From Takakia lepidozioides (lineage: Eukaryota > Streptophyta > Takakiopsida > Takakiales > Takakiaceae): a DNA stretch of 64,000 bases. Made by a program: the position numbers and the translations under genes. This document shows positions 10,030 to 21,153 of the stretch, in pieces (positions within the stretch are counted from its first letter, which is position 1; the number at the start of each line of letters is the position of its first letter). The DNA is taken from contig CM060734.1 in NCBI GenBank assembly GCA_030704615.1, positions 47,198,042 to 47,262,041 on the forward strand, in the 5' to 3' direction. Below the pieces are notes generated by a model. It ran no database searches. It had not been told where the DNA came from and was given only the letters and a program-made list of their open reading frames with translations.

Positions 10030-11407
10030 AAGATGGTCTGGCAGCTCTCGAAAAAGGGAAAGAGGTCCATGGCGACATCTTCAGAGCTGAAATTGTACCA
10101 GATGTCAGTTTGAACAATACCCAGGTGGACATGTTTGCAAAATGTGGGTGCATCTAGGATGCAAAGAGAGTGTTCGACACTACGGCTGAACGAGATGTGG
10201 TGTCGTAGAGTGCGATGCTTATAGGGTATGCACAGCAGGGACGTGGGATGGAGGCTCTGGAGACCTATGAGCAAATGATGGGGGAAGCACATCATGTTTG
10301 TGTGTATTTGTGCTTGTGCAAGCCTGGTAGCCCTGGAGAAGGGCAAAGAGGTGCATGGGGATATCATCAAAGCTGGAATTGTACCAAATGTCAATCTAAA
10401 CACTGCCCCCGCAGCTTTGGAAAAGGGGAAAGAGGTGCATGGCGACATCTTCAGAGCTGGAATTGTACCAGATGTCATTCGGAACAATACCCTAGTGGAC
10501 ATGTTTGTAAAATGTGGGTGCATCTAGGATGCAAAGGGAGTGTTCAACACTATGGCTGAACAGGATGTGGTGTCATGGAGTGCGATGCTTGCAGGGTATG
10601 CACAGCAGGGACATGGGGTGGAGGCTTTGGAGACCTATAAGCAAATGATGTGCGATGGGGTGAAGCCCAACCACATCATGTTTGTGTGCGTTTGCAGTGC
10701 GTGTGCAAGCCTGGCAGCCTTGGAAAAGGGCGAAGAGGTGCATGGCGACATCGTCATGGCTGGAATTGTACCAGATGTGATCCTGAACACTGCCCTGGTG
10801 GACATGTATGCCAAATGTGGGTGCATGGAGGATGCAAAGGGAGTATTCGATAATATGGCTGAACGAGATGTGGTGTCATGGAATGTGATGATCGCAGGAT
10901 ATGCGCAACATGGTTTCATAGGGAGGTCGTGCAACTATTTGAAGGAATGCAAAAGAACGGCTTGAAGCCGAGCAATATCACCTTTATATGTGTTCTCACT
11001 GCATGCAGCCACGCTGGCCTATTGAATGAAGGAAGACGCTACTTTGATTCCCTAAGTCATGATCATGGTGTCACTCCAACAGTAAAGCACTTTGGCTGCA
11101 TGGTGGACCTTCTTGGACGTGAAGGACAACCGGATGAGGCAGTGGACATGATTAATAAAATGCCTATAAATCCAAGTGTTGTGGTGTGGAAGGCCTTACT
11201 TGGTGCCTGCAGAATCCATGGTAATGTGGAGATGACTGAACATCTATCCTCATGTGGGCTGAATAGGATGCCGCGACTTATGTATTGCTCTCAAACATCT
11301 ATGCTGCACCTGGCAGGTGGGATGATACTACAAGGGTGAGAAGAATGATGAAGGTCAAAGGGGTTAGAAACGAGCCAGGTCGCTGCTGCATTGAGGTTGG
11401 CGCATGA
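10030..11407 (+). pseudogene. PLS-class PPR protein pseudogene with E/E+ region
   Basis: PPR repeats of the PLS class are clear: LAALEKGKEVHGDI, LVDMYAKCGCMEDAK, VFDNMAERDVVSWNVMIAGYAQHG. They are followed by the typical end block (FICVLTACSHAGLLNEG, MVDLLGREGQPDEAVD, KALLGACRIHGNVEM) and E/E+ motifs (YVLLSNIYAAPGRWDD, VRNEPGRCCIEV) ending with a stop at about 11405. Such proteins bind organellar RNA and act in editing or processing. Stops at 10156 and 10208 and frameshifts at about 10915 and 11260 disable it. No DYW domain follows. The repeat block at 10040-10220 is partly duplicated at 10420-10600. The 5' end is lost at the junction with the retroelement. Confidence 0.88.
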
Positions 11408-12913
11408 TTTGTGCAGAGGCATGGATAGGTGAAGGAGCAGGGATAGAGTGTGGGTCCAAATTCATCCAAGAGGGCCTCATTTCAAGCTCCACATTACCTA
11501 CAATTGCTTGGAATGATAGCTACAAGAAACCTGCATGGGTAGATGGTCAACTGGAAGCCACAGCAGCAGCGGCGCCACAATTGATAAAATCAGACACTGC
11601 TAATGATGGCACCTTCTTCAACACATTTCACCCTGTTTTTTCCTCAAAATCTTTCTTCTTCCATGTTGAATTCTGCAAGTTAGCTGGTTGAGTGAACCTT
11701 TGATAGTTTGGAGTGACTTTGACATGATACTGCCAAAGTGATAATAGTAAAGTATCCAGAAACAGGTAACAGAAATGATGAGAAGCTGTGGAATGAGTAC
11801 TTTTCTGACCCCAGTCAATGGTGGGAAAACCGAGGCAAAAAGGTAAATGCCTGTATAATTACAAAGAGTAGCAGACGCAATTCAGCATATGAATGAGTGT
11901 GATAAGTTGGGTGTTTCCTAGAACAAATGTAGGCTGTCATTATCAGCTGCTAGCAGCAAGGCAAGGATGTTTGCATGATTTGTGCAGAGGCATGGATGGT
12001 TGAAGGAGCAGGGATAGAGTGTGGGTCCAGATTCATCCAAGAGGGCCGGATTTCAACCTCCAGATTACCTATGATTCCCTGTGGAAGGATAGCTACAACA
12101 AACCTGCATGGAAAAATGGTCAACTGGAAGCCGCAGCAGCAGCGAGACAATTGATAAATCAGGCACTGCTAATGAAGACACCTTCTTCAACACATTTCAC
12201 CCTGTTTTTCCCTCTTATCAGAACCGGCCCTAAATTTCCATGTTGAATTCTTCAAGTTAGCTGGTTGAGTGAATCTAGTTTGGAGTGACTTTGACATGAT
12301 ACCTCCAATGTGACACCAGAAAAATATCAAAAAATAGGTAACGGAGATGAGGAGAAGCTGGGGAATGAACACGTTTCTGACCCCAGTCAACGGTGGGACA
12401 ATCGAGACCAAAAGGTGAATGCCTGTTAGATTACAGAGAGTAGCTGACACAATTCAGCATAAGAACTAGAGTGATAAGCTAAGTTGGGTGTTTCCTAGAA
12501 CAACTCTATGCTGTCATTATCATCTGCTAGCAACAAGTGCAAAGATGAATGCATGATTTGTGCATACGCATGGATAGCTGAAGGAGCAGGGATAGAGTGT
12601 GGGTCCAGATTCATCCAAGAGGGCCGAATTTCAAGCTCCAGATTACCTATGATTCCTTGTGGAAGGGAAACCTGCATGGGTACATGGTCAACTGGAAGCC
12701 ACAGCAGCAGCGGCACAATTCATAAAATCAGTCACTGCTAATCAAGGCACCTTCTTCAACACACTTCACCCTGTTTTCCCCAATTATCAGAATCGGCCCT
12801 AAATTTTTAAGTTGAATTCTGCAAGTTAGCTGGTTGAGTGAACCTTTGATAGTTTGGAGTGACTTTGACATGATACTGCCAAAGTGACAACACAGAAGTA
12901 TCTAGAAACAGGT
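11402..12913 (+). repeat. Tandem triplication of the PPR 3' flank
   Basis: Three copies start with GCATGATTTGTGC at 11402, 11973 and 12551, so the period is 571-578 bp. The third copy stops at about 12913. Each contains GGATAGAGTGTGGGTCC, an AGCCACAGCAGCAGCGG-like stretch, ACCTTCTTCAACACA and GCAAGTTAGCTGGTTGAGTGAA. Related single copies lie at 25060-25250, 29090-29280 and, inverted, 30537-31090. No intact coding frame is present; this is duplicated 3' UTR or flank. Confidence 0.88.
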
Positions 12914-13364
12914 TCCAATCTTGGTCGTTACGGACTCATGGATTTGTGCACTGTATGGGGCAGTTTTGAGGTGTTATCTTAATACATTGTCACGTGCTCT
13001 TCTTCATGCAGTTCATTTGATTTCGTGCATTGATGGCATGGTCTGTATGTTCTGAAGTCTGAAGCACATAGGCAATGACATGATCATCCCCAGTGTGCAG
13101 GGATTGTATTGTTGCAATGCCGTAGTAGATCGATCGTAGCATCCGTGTTGCTATTCAGACACAGTCGAAACAATATTGCACATGTATGAACTACAAGTCG
13201 TAGCCCCCAAGTCAATGCAACCAGCAGGAGTGCCTGGTTCCCAACCCACAGTCAATGTAGTCACTAGTGAGGTAGTGCATTTCAAACCTCCAGTTGCATC
13301 TGTCACTTCAACACTCCAGTTGTCGACTCCACTTGCAAGTTGTGAAGGCAACCAGCAGACAACT
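12914..13364. other. Non-coding gap
   Basis: I see no gene here. Sequence around 13170-13330 is rich in AGTC/GACT and TAGTCACTAGTG, similar in style to the CACTA-like block that follows and to 15540-16560. Confidence 0.4.
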
Positions 13365-13963
13365 CACTACGCCACGTGCTGTGGCCTTAGGCCTGCACGT
13401 GGCGAGACCCGGGAAGCCACGCGTATCCTTGAAGATAACCGCTAGTTCGGTCGCTACTACGAGTCCAGCACTCTAAGACGTAGTTCACAACTTTGCAGTC
13501 TGACCGTGCAGTCGTTGAAACGACTTGCTAGTTATTTTTGAACTAGTGGTTAGTGCTCGTGTAGTATGAGATTGTAACTATTCAGCAGCGCGAAGCAACG
13601 CGGCTACGGTGCGTGTCCTGCCTCCAAGAGAACACGTGGAGTTTTCACACCAAGCCACGCGGCTGTATTCCCGGCGTGCACACGGTGGGGAAGTCGGAAA
13701 CCCCGGTCAAAAGTCCACTGTGGTCAAGGTCCAAGATTCAGTCAACGCCGCGCGTGGCGACGCCACGTGGCCACACCTTAAAAATTACCCTGCAGTCGGC
13801 GTCACAACTGACTGGAACGACTCCGACCACGTACTGACCGGAACAACTGGGCTGTCCGATAGGTCTTGTCCTTCGGACTCGTAGTTGCCTAGTCGTTTTT
13901 TGTGTGAAACGACTGGGTTTCCAGTCATTTTTTGAGTCGTTATTTTGGCGATTCCTTGTAGTG
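13365..13963. mobile_element. CACTA-like non-autonomous element (candidate)
   Basis: The right end reads TTCCTTGTAGTG, an En/Spm-type terminus, preceded by subterminal AGTCGTTT/AAACGACT repeats (13880-13940 and 13505-13525). The left candidate terminus is CACTACGCC at 13365. Flanking trinucleotides (ACT, TCG) do not match, and the two ends share only CACTAC, so the left boundary is uncertain. No transposase is seen. Confidence 0.45.
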
Positions 13964-14244
13964 TCGTGAGCTTGAAGTTGAAGCTCCAACAGGCTGCAAC
14001 CCGCATATAGCATCCTCGCAGCTCCACATTCACCACACTTGGCTGCCATAGCATTGAGCTATGCAACACCGTTCTTCACCAAAGGCTGCCCGCCTCTCTA
14101 TCCATTGCAAACCATCAACATGTTTGCCTTTGTGCTTTGGATAGGCTCATGCACGGATCCTTGCATTCTAAGCTGAACCACTTCTCATCTAAAAACACAC
14201 AAGTGCTAGCAACTAACTCGAGCTGATATTTCTCGAGTGATAAA

Positions 14245-14500
14245 TAAGAAAGATACAAGCTCAACATGTCTCACACAAACTGATGCATGTATAAACCATC
14301 ACTCAAATACAAGTCGAGCCAAGTGCACCCCATGCCATGGGGATTCCACACTTTGGCACCATAGGTAGATGCGGTGAGGCTCAACTCGAGAAAGATGAGC
14401 CCACCGCGATCTGCCGTGAAGATAACGACGCCAGGTGCCCAAACATACATTGGCTCCTGGATTGACACTTGGGTCAATCCAATATATAAAAGCTAGCTAT
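14245..14500. repeat. Diverged repeat shared with 30110-30360
   Basis: Matches to 30110-30360 in the same orientation include AAGTCNAGCCAAG-GCACC and GAGGCTCAACT-AAGA-GATGAGCCC. The latter lies inside a TRIM-like unit. This copy lacks the short direct repeats. A TATA-like ATATATAAAAGC follows at 14480-14491. Confidence 0.5.
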
Positions 14501-15535
14501 TTCCTAGCTACCTTCACACTAGTGGTAAAATAACTTGACAAATTATTTCTATTTTTTGTTGAATGAGGAGCTACACTATAGCTCGGGAGTGTGTGACCAA
14601 CAAGTAAGATTGTCAAGATAAGAGGCCAAGAAGAGCCATACTAATTCAAATTGCTTCCCCAAGTAAGGAAAGGATTTTGGACAAGGGGGAAGGGTTTTGT
14701 TTTTTTCCCTCTGGGTGTTTCATTTTTGGTTCCACAGATCTATCCAGCCGCCATTAGCAGCCCGCAATAGGGCCGGGGGTTGCGCCATCGCCTTAGGATT
14801 CCAAAGAGCTATAGCCGGGAGGCCCCTGTGGCCACGCGTCGAGGCGCTGCACGGCGTGGGGGCCTCCCCGCTGACTGCCGTTGTATTTCACGAAGGTATA
14901 GCCGCGTGGCTGCACATGCGCGGAATGACACACAGGGGGGGGGGGAGATGATTCACTATTAACCGCCGGGTAAAGACCCCGGACAGAGGACCGGGGGTCC
15001 CGGCATAACCTGCAGCTAGGACCGCGGGGTCATCACGCGGCCCACGCGCAAACTCCACGCCCCGCCACGTGGCGGGCGCAGGCTTCATCCAACGGGCGCA
15101 GCAGCCGCCATTTTTCAGGGGGGTCTTCCCTAATAGAACCCGCTATAAGCGGCTCATGGGCTTAGGCACATAGGACTTAGTGAATAAACCAGTGATGGGC
15201 GGGTATGTCACTAAGGACATGACCTACGGGCCCGGACTTGTCAATATGGAAACCCATTAGAAGCCCGCCGGGCCCGGGCTTGTGAGGATATTAAGATTTT
15301 TGTTGTCTGTCGGGTATGCATAATCTATGCTCATTTTTTCGTTGCCGATCATGGATATAAAGGGTTTGTAGTTATAGAAGCCCGCCGGTCGTCTTTACCT
15401 ATCTTTTTACTCACTAGTTTATATTTGTTACTCTTTTCTAAGGGATACCAAAGCCAGATCAACATTTCACACCCACACCAATTATGTGCTTTTATCACGA
15501 ATACTTGCGTATTGTACTAACATCATGGATACCCT
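14501..15535. other. GC-rich non-coding region
   Basis: No gene is recognised. 14750-15120 is GC-rich with CCGGG/CCCGG runs, a short G-run (14935-14946) and CCACGTGGCGGG palindromes. 15340-15420 (GGATATAAAGGG followed by a pyrimidine-rich stretch) looks like an LTR promoter remnant, but no partner LTR is found. Confidence 0.35.
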
Positions 15536-16560
15536 CCGGCCACGTGGCATCATCTTCCGTAGAATGAATTAATGTGGAGTAGCCACGTGGCACAATCTCA
15601 TCCACTCAGACTAAATACATGTGGCGTTGTGCAGACCCTTGGATGGCTTTTGTTGACGTGTAGTCAACCCTATGACTCTGACGCCACGTCAGTTTAGTCA
15701 TTCCTGACATATATTCAATTAATGCCACGTTGGATATACTTACGTTGGATTTACCGAGTCATTACTCTTACTTGTCTGTTATGACTAGGCACAGCTCATA
15801 TCTTTAATGACTCAGATGTCTGTTGAATCTGGTCCGTAATTATTGTAGTCATTGAGTCATACATGAAATGCGTCATAAAAGGAGTGAGAAAATACAAGAT
15901 TTCTTGTGTATTGAAGGAATGGGAAGAACCAGAGTCGTAAGAACACTGGTGAATTGATGCCCAACTATATGGACAATGACATACATGTACTTCTGAAGAG
16001 AAGCACTTGTTGATTGCACCTCATCTGTTTTCTCTGTTCATCATTGTTCAAGCTCATTATATGAGATTTTCTTGTCTGCACAATCTCCAATAAGCACGTA
16101 TACATTTGACGTAACGTCCATTCATTGTTCATCCCATAAAAACATTAAAACATTCATCCAATCGATTTCTATCCACGTGTACGCATCTCACCAACATAAA
16201 GCAGCCACCTCCACTAAGACATTCATTATCAAATGTGTATTAGTCATGTAGTCGTAACCAATTGACCACGTCATCCTAATGAACTATTACATATGACTAT
16301 AAGTCATATCAACCATTGTAGTCAACTAACTTTGACCGCAAATTCACACATTACGTAGTCATGTAGACATTTTTCTCACTACAGCTCAGCCAGAAAACTC
16401 TCGGTTTGCCCTCATTTCCGACTACAAGTCATAAAATTAGTCAAATCTTCCAATGACTGTTGAATACATGCAGTCAGAAAAGCCTCAATTTGTTGTAGTC
16501 ATTGACCTCTACTTGGGTTACTTTCCCCTTTTTCTCACTGTTGTAGGGCGAGCATCATGC
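15536..16560. repeat. Region dense in AGTCA/TGACT motifs
   Basis: TAGTCA, GAGTCAT, ATGACT and TGACTAC occur dozens of times in both orientations over about 1 kb, far above the neighbouring DNA. Examples are TAGTCATTGAGTCAT near 15850 and AGTCATGTAGTCGTAACC near 16245. This is the pattern of subterminal transposase-binding arrays. Possible ends (CTCACTACAGC near 16376, CACTGTTGTAGGG near 16538) are weak. Confidence 0.45.
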
Positions 16561-16946
16561 TTCTAGTTTGGTCCTCCAGTCATTTTTCAACCATTGGCCA
16601 ACCATCGGTCTTCATATCAGTGGTCTCTCGAGACAAAAGAGAGGAGAGATGACGCTTGTCATCTTTGCTATTTATGACGACGATTGACCTTTGATTGTTC
16701 TTACTGATGGGAAGAATTGTTTCATATCATCATGGGTTACCAATGAAGAGGCTGAAGCTCAAGAAATTTATCTAGTTCTTAAAAAGGTCAAAGATATCTG
16801 CACTAACACTTCCATGGTTTCGCCCGTCCTCGGAAACTGTGGTCCATTGTGGTAATTTAGTGGAAAATCTCTTAGCTAGGCTTACTATAATTCATCTCTT
16901 TCAAATTCCTATGAACACTGACCTCTAGGACAAGAAGACATGACAT

Positions 16947-17306
16947 TTAATGAATGGATTTGGGCTTGCAAAATCTACTTACCTTTGAAAGTTTGGGACT
17001 CGGAACTACTCTGAATGTACCTAATCTCATCTCCATGATGACTGGAAATACTTTCTCATATGTGCGGTTCTCTGTGCTTTGAAACTCGAATGGACTCCAA
17101 ATGGTCAAAGTTTGTGATATGGCGTAGTCAAACCAAGTTTGTGTGGAAAAGTAACGGTCACCACGATCAAGCTTCCTCCACACGTCGTCTAAAAGATGCA
17201 TTGGTCCATTGACAAAGATTTGAGCTATAGTGGAAGCATCAAGCTGATTCCACTCTTCTGTTGTAGACTCGTTTAACATTTTATTTAAAAACTCGAGCTC
17301 TGACAT
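16947..17306 (-). CDS. Hypothetical 119-residue ORF
   Basis: The frame starts MSELEFLNKMLNES and has balanced composition with several Trp (EEWNQLD, DDVWRKLD, TQTWFDY, TIWSPFEF), which suggests real or recently real coding DNA. The first 60 residues faintly recall an F-box/LRR N-terminus (WNQLDASTIAQIF, DVWRKL), but key positions do not fit well enough to name it. It ends with a normal stop. It may be an exon of a larger gene or a fragment, and it lies about 2 kb from an F-box-like gene on the other strand. Confidence 0.35.
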   Translation of the reverse strand: MSELEFLNKMLNESTTEEWNQLDASTIAQIFVNGPMHLLDDVWRKLDRGDRYFSTQTWFDYAISQTLTIWSPFEFQSTENRTYEKVFPVIMEMRLGTFRVVPSPKLSKVSRFCKPKSIH

Positions 17307-19286
17307 ATTGCAGGTTGCAACAAATGTATGATATTCTGTACAATTGGATTTTTTTTACAGCCCAAAAGTCTACGTGAATGTGACAAATTATTCTTGCTAC
17401 GGATTCCACTTAATGCGGATAGTTCTCTAAAATAACTTGATTTTCAAGTTAAAAGTCTAATGCGAATTTTCTTAGAGTGTTTGAAAATGTTAGATCTCTG
17501 TTTCCATTATGTTGACCTCCACTTATGTGAAGATAAAATTTGTTGCATCCACACATTGATCAACCTACATGAAGATGGAATACTTACTTTTTGAAATTGT
17601 ATTGTATGTGTATTCACAAATATTAACTATAATCAAATATGCATAGTACAATTATTCAAAATATATCATTTTTGGATTTGAAGAGGTACAGCAACATGAA
17701 GAGGTGTATAGCATATAACTCTAGTTTCTTTTCACCTATTTATTGTAGTGATCCCTAATAAATAAAAATTAAATAGATGGAAGATCCATTTAACTTTTGT
17801 GAATAATTCATCCACATAATGTGAAGGGCATGTACACTAGCTCTAATACAGATGTAAGAAGAATAAGACTATGGCTGGAGCAAACGTACTCAGAGCCCTT
17901 GCGTTTTGTCCCATTGTGGGGGCAACTGACTCTCTTAAATGAACTTGATATGTATACTAGTTAGTCAATTGGTTATTTTTCATCTTGCGCTTGCTAATAA
18001 TCATAAATGAACGAATAGTTGTGATGTAGATACATATTATATTTTGTCTTGCTTAATACAGTTTTTCCTGCTTGTGCATCTTGCATTTTACCACCATCTC
18101 AATCTCTTTAGTGCAATTTGATCATGATTCATAATTCAGACCTTTCTTTTGAAGTCAAACTTGTATTTTCTTAAAAATGGATCAAGGGTTATAAATCATC
18201 GTATTTTGCCTGACATTACATGCTAATTGCATATTGAAGTGAATGAAATGACACGGACTAAAGGCACGTTAGGTGACTAGTGCTTTGAGCAATGATAGAA
18301 GAACCCTTAGTTTTATCATCTTTGTGTCTCGGATACTGGTATTGATGCCCCTCCCTATTGGCCTTATATTTTGTTCTTGTGCCTTGGTTTCTTTCCTTAG
18401 GTAATTTCTCCCTATTTTTTAGTTTTTAATTATTTTAATCATTGTTTTCCAAGTAGCATCCCCTTTCTCTGCATTTATGGTGGTTTCTGTGAGGTTATGT
18501 TTTTTCTCATTTCTTATTTATTTGGGATCGGAGGCCCCAATCAATTATTATGGATAGAAAAAACAACCACACAAGGCCAGGAGGCTCATAAAGGAAGAAC
18601 CCCCTTGTAACCTAAGTCCAAAGGAACCAATAAACAAAAGTTACTTGATGGAAAAAAAAAATGCGCCCAAAAAGACAAACAAGAAACGAAAGAACAAACG
18701 GTCAAAGAGCATAAAAGACATCAAACTAGCCGGCAAAGAAGTCAGCGGGAGGCCCAAAGAAAGAACCCCCTCCAAATTTTAATCGAGTCTTAAGCTTAAA
18801 GTCCCAACTCTCACGGTGCCAGCTCCAATTGACCTCCTAATCCCCCACTTCAGCATGAAAATTCCAACACGAGGAGACAAGCCATTCCATTGAATGTGAA
18901 TGTGCGAGTCAGAGACTTTGATGCAAATGATGTTGCATGCCATTACTCCAGGACAGGTCAAAATCCTTGAGGAGCTATATTGATGCCTTCAATCAGTGCA
19001 CCTACAAAGAGCATGGGAGGTGACTTGACCATCTCTTGATCCGGATGAGCGAAGCAAGTTAGATGCATCAACAATCAAGCTAGGGGAATAAAAGGGAGGG
19101 GCCAACATTGTGGCCTTGAACTATCTTGCAGAGACACCAACCTGACCTTTTCTGAGCTGACCTACAAAATAGAAAGTACAAGACTTATGTACCCGCGATA
19201 AATAAAATAAAATAAAAAATAAAGGTACCAGTAGTCCCCACAAGAACACACCCCATTGTTGAAGTGATGAAAGCTGATGGCATCCC
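17307..19286. other. AT-rich intergenic DNA
   Basis: No gene is recognised. 18535-18780 has a polypurine AGGAGGC-CATAAAGGAAGAACCCCC stretch resembling 23025-23110, and oligo-A runs such as the one at 18652-18662. Confidence 0.4.
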
Positions 19287-21153
19287 TTGCAATACAAACG
19301 TGCTTATTCACGCCTCATAGCTAACAAAAAATGGCTTATTATGCCACCGTTGCATTTCTTGCCAAAAGATGTCAAAAAAGTGATTGCAGGAGATGGGGGG
19401 CTTTTGGTATGCGATGGAGGGCAACAACCTCGACCGCCCATCCTAGGCGAAGTTTCCATCCCTATGGCCAATTGTTGGGATGAAAATGTGTACCCACCTC
19501 GTCAGTCAATTATGCTAGTTTGCAACCCTCTCACACGAGAGTACCTTTTTCTTCCTCCAATCAGAGGCATGATCTTGCATGCAAAGACTGGCAATATCAT
19601 GTTTGAAAAGAGAGATTATGCATCAAGTCGCAAGAACTTTACTTCACCTACTTCAATGCCCTCTTTTACACATGAGGTCGCGGAGACCTCTAGAACTCAA
19701 GATTATAGCAAACATAGTGATCCATTGCAATCTCCATCTGCATCTAATGTATTAGAGGTTTTGACAATTAGCAATCATTCTAATTCAGTAAGTTCGCCCA
19801 ATGATATTAAAAAATAACGACGACCAACAGTCTACCGGAAGTCCATCATTCTCTAATTCAGAGGACAATCAAAGCACATCTATGAATTATAATCGATCAG
19901 ATCAACATTCAAATAGAAGTTATAGTACTTCTATGCATAGTGCACACCGAGGTCATTCATCAGACAACGCAAATGTTGTGTCATCGCGTCAAAACAAAGT
20001 GTCCAATCCTTCTGTATATCCTCAAGATATAGAAACACAGATAGATGCAGCGTTGACAAAGGTCAAATATGTAGATAGAGTGGCACGCCACCCACATCAA
20101 AATCCACATCAAAACCGTCGTCCGTCATATGAATCCATAGTGTATGGTCCAAGATCAAAACCTAGACCAATCAATATGAACAGGCAATCGATTCGCAAGT
20201 ATAGTGGTTCAATTAGTGGCGACTCTAAATATATATCAGATTATGCTAGTGATACAAGTAAAGTTAGTATGGTTGGGCCAACCACTCTACTTAAGGATTC
20301 TGATAATGTATTCCACTCAAAGTATGAATTACAAATCGAAGACCATAAAGATGACAATGCCTATATGAAAAATCTCACAAGTGGTCAACATTATATAATA
20401 GTAGTTTTGGGCTACTTTGAGGAGATAAGTCGCAACAACCCAGGAGTGGAAATGCTCGTGTGCACTGTATACAAATCCAAACACAAAGATGATTGGTGGT
20501 ATACGCGGATTGCCCCATGTAGGGCAAGACTCATGCCAATCGAACAAGGAAGAACCGGTCTTGCAGTGCTTAGAGATGAAGCCATGGTCTGGATGGCCGT
20601 ATGTTTTGGAGGATATTTAATTCACGAGGGTGCCCGCGGGGGTTTTGAGGCCCGATCACCGGCTCTTTTCTTCATGTCAGTTGTGCCGGATGATAACCTC
20701 GCATTAACTTTCTCTTTTTGTCCAATGGACCAGCCTGAGGGAACTTGGCAATGTCCCATTGTGATCCAACCCCTTGGCATGAAAAACTATGAGATGATGT
20801 TTGCAGTAACTCGAAAGACTACAAAAGCTGACAAAATTTTAGTATTTGAAATTTGCTTGGATCGTTCAAGAGGGAATCCAAGGCCCAATGGTTGTTACTT
20901 ACTTGTAACAGAAACACCGAAAGCAATTTTTAACGAGGTGTTTCAAACCGTGGGTTTCTCCCAAAAAGAATTTGAATGTTCTGCAAATAATGGTCTAATT
21001 TGCATAAGAGTAAAAGAAGAACCAATATTGGCGCTATATGATATTTATCATGGGCAATGGTTTCTAGACAACTACGCAGGATTTCTAGAAACCAAAGAAC
21101 ATGATAAAGATGCATATCAAATGTTTGAAGGTGCATGGAGACCAGATTTTTGA
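19287..21153 (+). pseudogene. F-box/kelch-type protein lacking the F-box, frameshifted
   Basis: The first frame (19287-19817) has kelch-F-box hallmarks: DVKKVIAGDGGLLVCDGG and MLVCNPLTREYLFLPPIRG. The second (19801-21153) begins with about 190 residues rich in Ser, Asn and Gln, then returns to the beta-propeller-like part (WWYTRIAPCRARL, GGYLIHEGARGG, DKILVFEICLDRS, ALYDIYHGQWF). The two frames overlap at an A-run near 19812, so one indel separates them. No F-box is found in the preceding 300 bp, so the N-terminal exon may be upstream, or the gene may have lost it. Such proteins are substrate receptors of SCF ubiquitin ligases, but without the F-box this one could not bind SKP1. The long low-complexity insert within the propeller is unusual. 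Confidence 0.6.

Noticed and set aside
9666-10157. 163-codon plus-strand ORF
   Set aside because: It joins antisense gag to the start of the PPR pseudogene; an accidental fusion of frames, not a gene.
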